This document shows, in pieces, positions 48,484 to 50,594 of a stretch of DNA of 50,594 nt. Origin of the DNA: a virus. Every line of letters starts with the position of its first letter. The first letter of the stretch is position 1. Made by a program: the position numbers and the translations under genes. The DNA lies in the IMG/VR virus record IMGVR_UViG_3300044984_002789, positions 1 to 50,594 of that record. One strand, given 5' to 3'. The notes below the pieces were generated by a model, which saw only the letters and a list, made by a program, of their open reading frames with translations, ran no database searches and had not been told where the DNA came from.

Positions 48484-49893
48484 ATGATAATTAAATCTGC
48501 CACGTACGGTGGAGTAGATTTTACTACAACAGTTGTACAGTATATATTAACTAACAGCCTTAGTGATTTACGCGTTCCCAATGCAATGTTTGGAGATCCT
48601 CAACCTAACGTCCGTAAATATTTAACAGTGGTGTATGAGATCGATGGAATTGAGCACTACGCGGGCACAGCTGATGATTCAGGTGAACCTGTAACAACAG
48701 CTGGTGCGTATAACGCAAAGTCACAATTAGTACAATTATATCATCAGTGGTGTAATACACCTATGGATATTAATGAGCACTTACCAACCTTAATGCGGTT
48801 TGCAAAAAAATGTGATCATATTACCGAAATGGGTGTTCGAGGTATAGTGTCTACATACGGATTATTGATGGGTAAACCAAAAACAATGGTATCATACGAT
48901 ATATGCGATTGCGATTGGTTACCTGTCCGAGCTATGGTGGAGCAGGATACTGATTTTAAATTTATTCAGGCTGACACTCGAGAATGTATCATTAACCCTA
49001 CTGATTTACTATTCATAGACACCCTACATAATTATAATCAATTAAAAATTGAATTAGCTCGCCATGCCGATAAAGTAAAAAAATATTTAATATTTCACGA
49101 CACATCATCATTTGAGTTTCATGGTGAGACAGAGGAAATTGGTTTGTGGCCTGCAATTGCTGAGTTTTTGGATGATAACCCTGATTGGCGTATATTAGAA
49201 CGGTTCCATCATAATAACGGATTAACAATTTTAGCTAGAACTCCAGCTATACCACGAGTACTGGTTATGACAGCAAATACCGGAGCTTCAGGATCAAACG
49301 ATATGGTTGAACAAGTGGGTACAGAGGTGGATTTTATATGTATTGACAATGATAACTACCCCTTACGCAATAATTCGTTATCACCTCGAATGCTAGGTAA
49401 AATGCCAAAAATGCTTGCCTGGGAAATGTACCCGGGTTACGATTACTACATATGGATTGATATTAGGTTTAAATTTAGTCGATCAGATGCAGTAGGGTGG
49501 TTTATTAATCAATTACATGATAATGATGCTGCGTTCTTTGTACATCCAGGTCGAAATAAAATTATTGATGAGCTGATATTTGTTGAAAATGAAATTACAA
49601 ATAATAACGAATACTTCATCTCACGATACTCTGGCGAAAACATGCGATCACAAGTTGAAACATACTTAGCGGATCCTGAGTTTGTAGATAATACACTATT
49701 TGCTGCAGGAGCATTTATATACACTCCTACATTAGTGGCAAATGAAAGCTATAACCTCATGAAAGAATGGTTTTACCAAAACTGTGTATGGTCTGTTCAA
49801 GATCAACTTAGCCTACCGTACGTATTACAAAAATTTAATACTAGGTATACTACAATACCTGAGTCTATATTTGATTGTATATACTTGAAATAA
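48484..49893 (+). CDS. Three-domain protein: DUF3395-like, methyltransferase-like, DUF616-like
   Basis: 469 residues. Residues 1-75 repeat the ATYGGVDFTTTV...GDPQPNVRKYLTV pattern of the gene at 46761. Residues about 80-250 resemble CmcI-type SAM methyltransferases (EMGVRGIVSTYGLLM, VSYDIC, LLFIDTLHNYNQLKIELARH, FHDT). Residues about 255-469 resemble DUF616/TOD1-type glycosyltransferases (MLGKMPKMLAWEMYPGYDYYIWIDI, HPGRNKIIDEL, QDQLSLPYVLQK). A single product could methylate and glycosylate the same glycan. No ribosome site is outstanding (GGACG 10 bases before the ATG). Confidence 0.55.
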   Translation: MIIKSATYGGVDFTTTVVQYILTNSLSDLRVPNAMFGDPQPNVRKYLTVVYEIDGIEHYAGTADDSGEPVTTAGAYNAKSQLVQLYHQWCNTPMDINEHLPTLMRFAKKCDHITEMGVRGIVSTYGLLMGKPKTMVSYDICDCDWLPVRAMVEQDTDFKFIQADTRECIINPTDLLFIDTLHNYNQLKIELARHADKVKKYLIFHDTSSFEFHGETEEIGLWPAIAEFLDDNPDWRILERFHHNNGLTILARTPAIPRVLVMTANTGASGSNDMVEQVGTEVDFICIDNDNYPLRNNSLSPRMLGKMPKMLAWEMYPGYDYYIWIDIRFKFSRSDAVGWFINQLHDNDAAFFVHPGRNKIIDELIFVENEITNNNEYFISRYSGENMRSQVETYLADPEFVDNTLFAAGAFIYTPTLVANESYNLMKEWFYQNCVWSVQDQLSLPYVLQKFNTRYTTIPESIFDCIYLK

Positions 49894-49926
49894 TTACCAT
49901 TTACAACCTACTACAGAGCTTAATAT

Positions 49927-50502
49927 ATGCTTGTTGAATTTATAATCCCAACATATGATAGAATATACCCACTACATGCAATGCTATCATCACTCATGGC
50001 TCAAACTGACGATGATTGGTCTGCTCATGTACTAGTGGATGATACATCTCACGAATTAATGGATTCAATTATAGCTCAATATAATACACCTAAAATCTAT
50101 TGCACATATATGGATAAGCGTTATAACGATTGGGGTCACACTCCTCGTGAATTAGGTAAACAAATGAGTAAAGCTGATTACGTAATTATGACAGGTGATG
50201 ATAATTACTACATGCCAATCTTTGTAGAAGAGCTTCGTAAAGCTGTAAATGAAACAGGAGCTGATTTTATATATTGGGATATGATTCATTCGTACGAACC
50301 GTTTAGATATCAATTATTTGACTGTAAGCCGAGACTCGGTGAAATTGATATGGGTGCGTACGCTACGAGAACATGGTTAGCTCAGCAAATACATCTATCA
50401 TCTAATATGTGTGCTGATGGTGAGTTTGTTGATGAAATAAGAACAAAATACACATGCTCACCAATGCATAAAATAAACAAGGTGTTATTTGTTCACAATT
50501 GA
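49927..50502 (+). CDS. Family 2 glycosyltransferase
   Basis: 191 residues. VEFIIPTYDRIYPLHAMLSSL and VLVDDTS mark the nucleotide-binding half of a GT2 enzyme; TGDDNYYMP supplies the D-x-D-like metal site. It is short, close to the catalytic core alone, without the C-terminal membrane or acceptor domain. It overlaps a partial minus-strand gene by 18 bases at its end. Confidence 0.72.
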   Translation: MLVEFIIPTYDRIYPLHAMLSSLMAQTDDDWSAHVLVDDTSHELMDSIIAQYNTPKIYCTYMDKRYNDWGHTPRELGKQMSKADYVIMTGDDNYYMPIFVEELRKAVNETGADFIYWDMIHSYEPFRYQLFDCKPRLGEIDMGAYATRTWLAQQIHLSSNMCADGEFVDEIRTKYTCSPMHKINKVLFVHN

Positions 50503-50594
50503 TTTACCGTAATACTTGTACCATTGAGGCTTCATCTGTATTTTTTCATTGATGCGAGCCTCAACTAATAAGTTATCTTTATCACGTGCTTGCC
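50485..50594 (-). CDS. 3' end of a further gene, partial
   Basis: Only the last 35 codons are visible (ending WYKYYGKSIVNK, stop at 50485-50487). The frame is open to the window edge. Charged, no family recognisable. Confidence 0.4.
   Translation of the reverse strand, partial: QARDKDNLLVEARINEKIQMKPQWYKYYGKSIVNK

Noticed and set aside
1-50594. tRNA genes, CRISPR arrays, integrase or insertion sequences
   Set aside because: Read for cloverleaf-like arms with GTTCGA-type loops, regularly spaced repeats and recombinase motifs; none found. A tRNAscan-SE run would be decisive for tRNA genes.

Overview
The window is a piece of an AT-rich, double-stranded DNA tailed phage with a contractile tail (myovirus, probably a large T4-like genome) infecting a Gram-negative bacterium. 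The evidence is a T4-type baseplate set (gp5-like spike, gp25-like wedge, gp6-like wedge), a T4-type clamp-loader ATPase, a T4-type ATP-dependent DNA ligase (nucleotidyl lysine at residue 159 as in T4 gp30), thymidylate synthase, a T4 Rnl1-like RNA ligase (lysine at residue 99), a GH24 endolysin and an embedded Rz/Rz1 spanin pair. The spanins and several lipoproteins with a lipobox require an outer membrane. I found no tRNA, CRISPR array, integrase or insertion sequence.

Layout. 1-11.4 kb (mostly +): the 3' part of a tape-measure-like gene, a tagged structural protein on the other strand, a retropepsin-like protease, a degenerate 2OG-oxygenase-like protein, spike and gp25, then a translationally coupled set of three paralogous ADP-ribosyltransferase-like proteins and a P-loop kinase. 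11.4-16.5 kb (+): an RNA end-healing and sealing cassette (HD-Pnk, Rnl1-type ligase), each with its own sigma70-like promoter, followed by zinc-finger proteins and a COG3541-type nucleotidyltransferase. 16.5-22.9 kb: mixed small genes, endolysin and gp6. 22.9-36.2 kb (-): phosphoesterase, clamp loader, DNA ligase, thymidylate synthase, a dense run of small membrane and exported proteins, a MoxR ATPase with its VWA/metallopeptidase partner, and a glycosyltransferase plus phosphoesterase pair that looks like bacterial Agt-PlcP lipid remodelling. 36.3-37.4 kb (+): a rearranged small membrane-protein locus and a class 3 lipase. 37.4-44.8 kb (-): spanins, lipoproteins, a minimal NMN adenylyltransferase, a DUF932-like protein and an SF2 helicase. 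44.8-50.6 kb: a glycan cluster (several glycosyltransferases, GalE, a methyltransferase-glycosyltransferase fusion).

Two promoter classes can be read directly. One is a host-type TTGATT-17 bp-TATAAT series, always with exactly 17 bp, in front of the RNA-repair, DNA-metabolism, MoxR and helicase genes. The other is a T4-late-like TATAAATA box (or one mismatch) about 24-41 bp upstream of tail, lysis, tagged and PlcP-like genes. Six otherwise unrelated proteins share an N-terminus of the type M[KR]LxxxL with an early L-x-E. This closely resembles the T4 capsid-targeting peptide cleaved by the prohead protease, so they are candidates for proteins packaged in the head and injected. Together these suggest a phage that injects ADP-ribosyltransferase-like and kinase effectors, repairs RNA cut by host nucleases, and remodels host lipids and surface glycans late in infection. 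These functional links are inference from sequence patterns.
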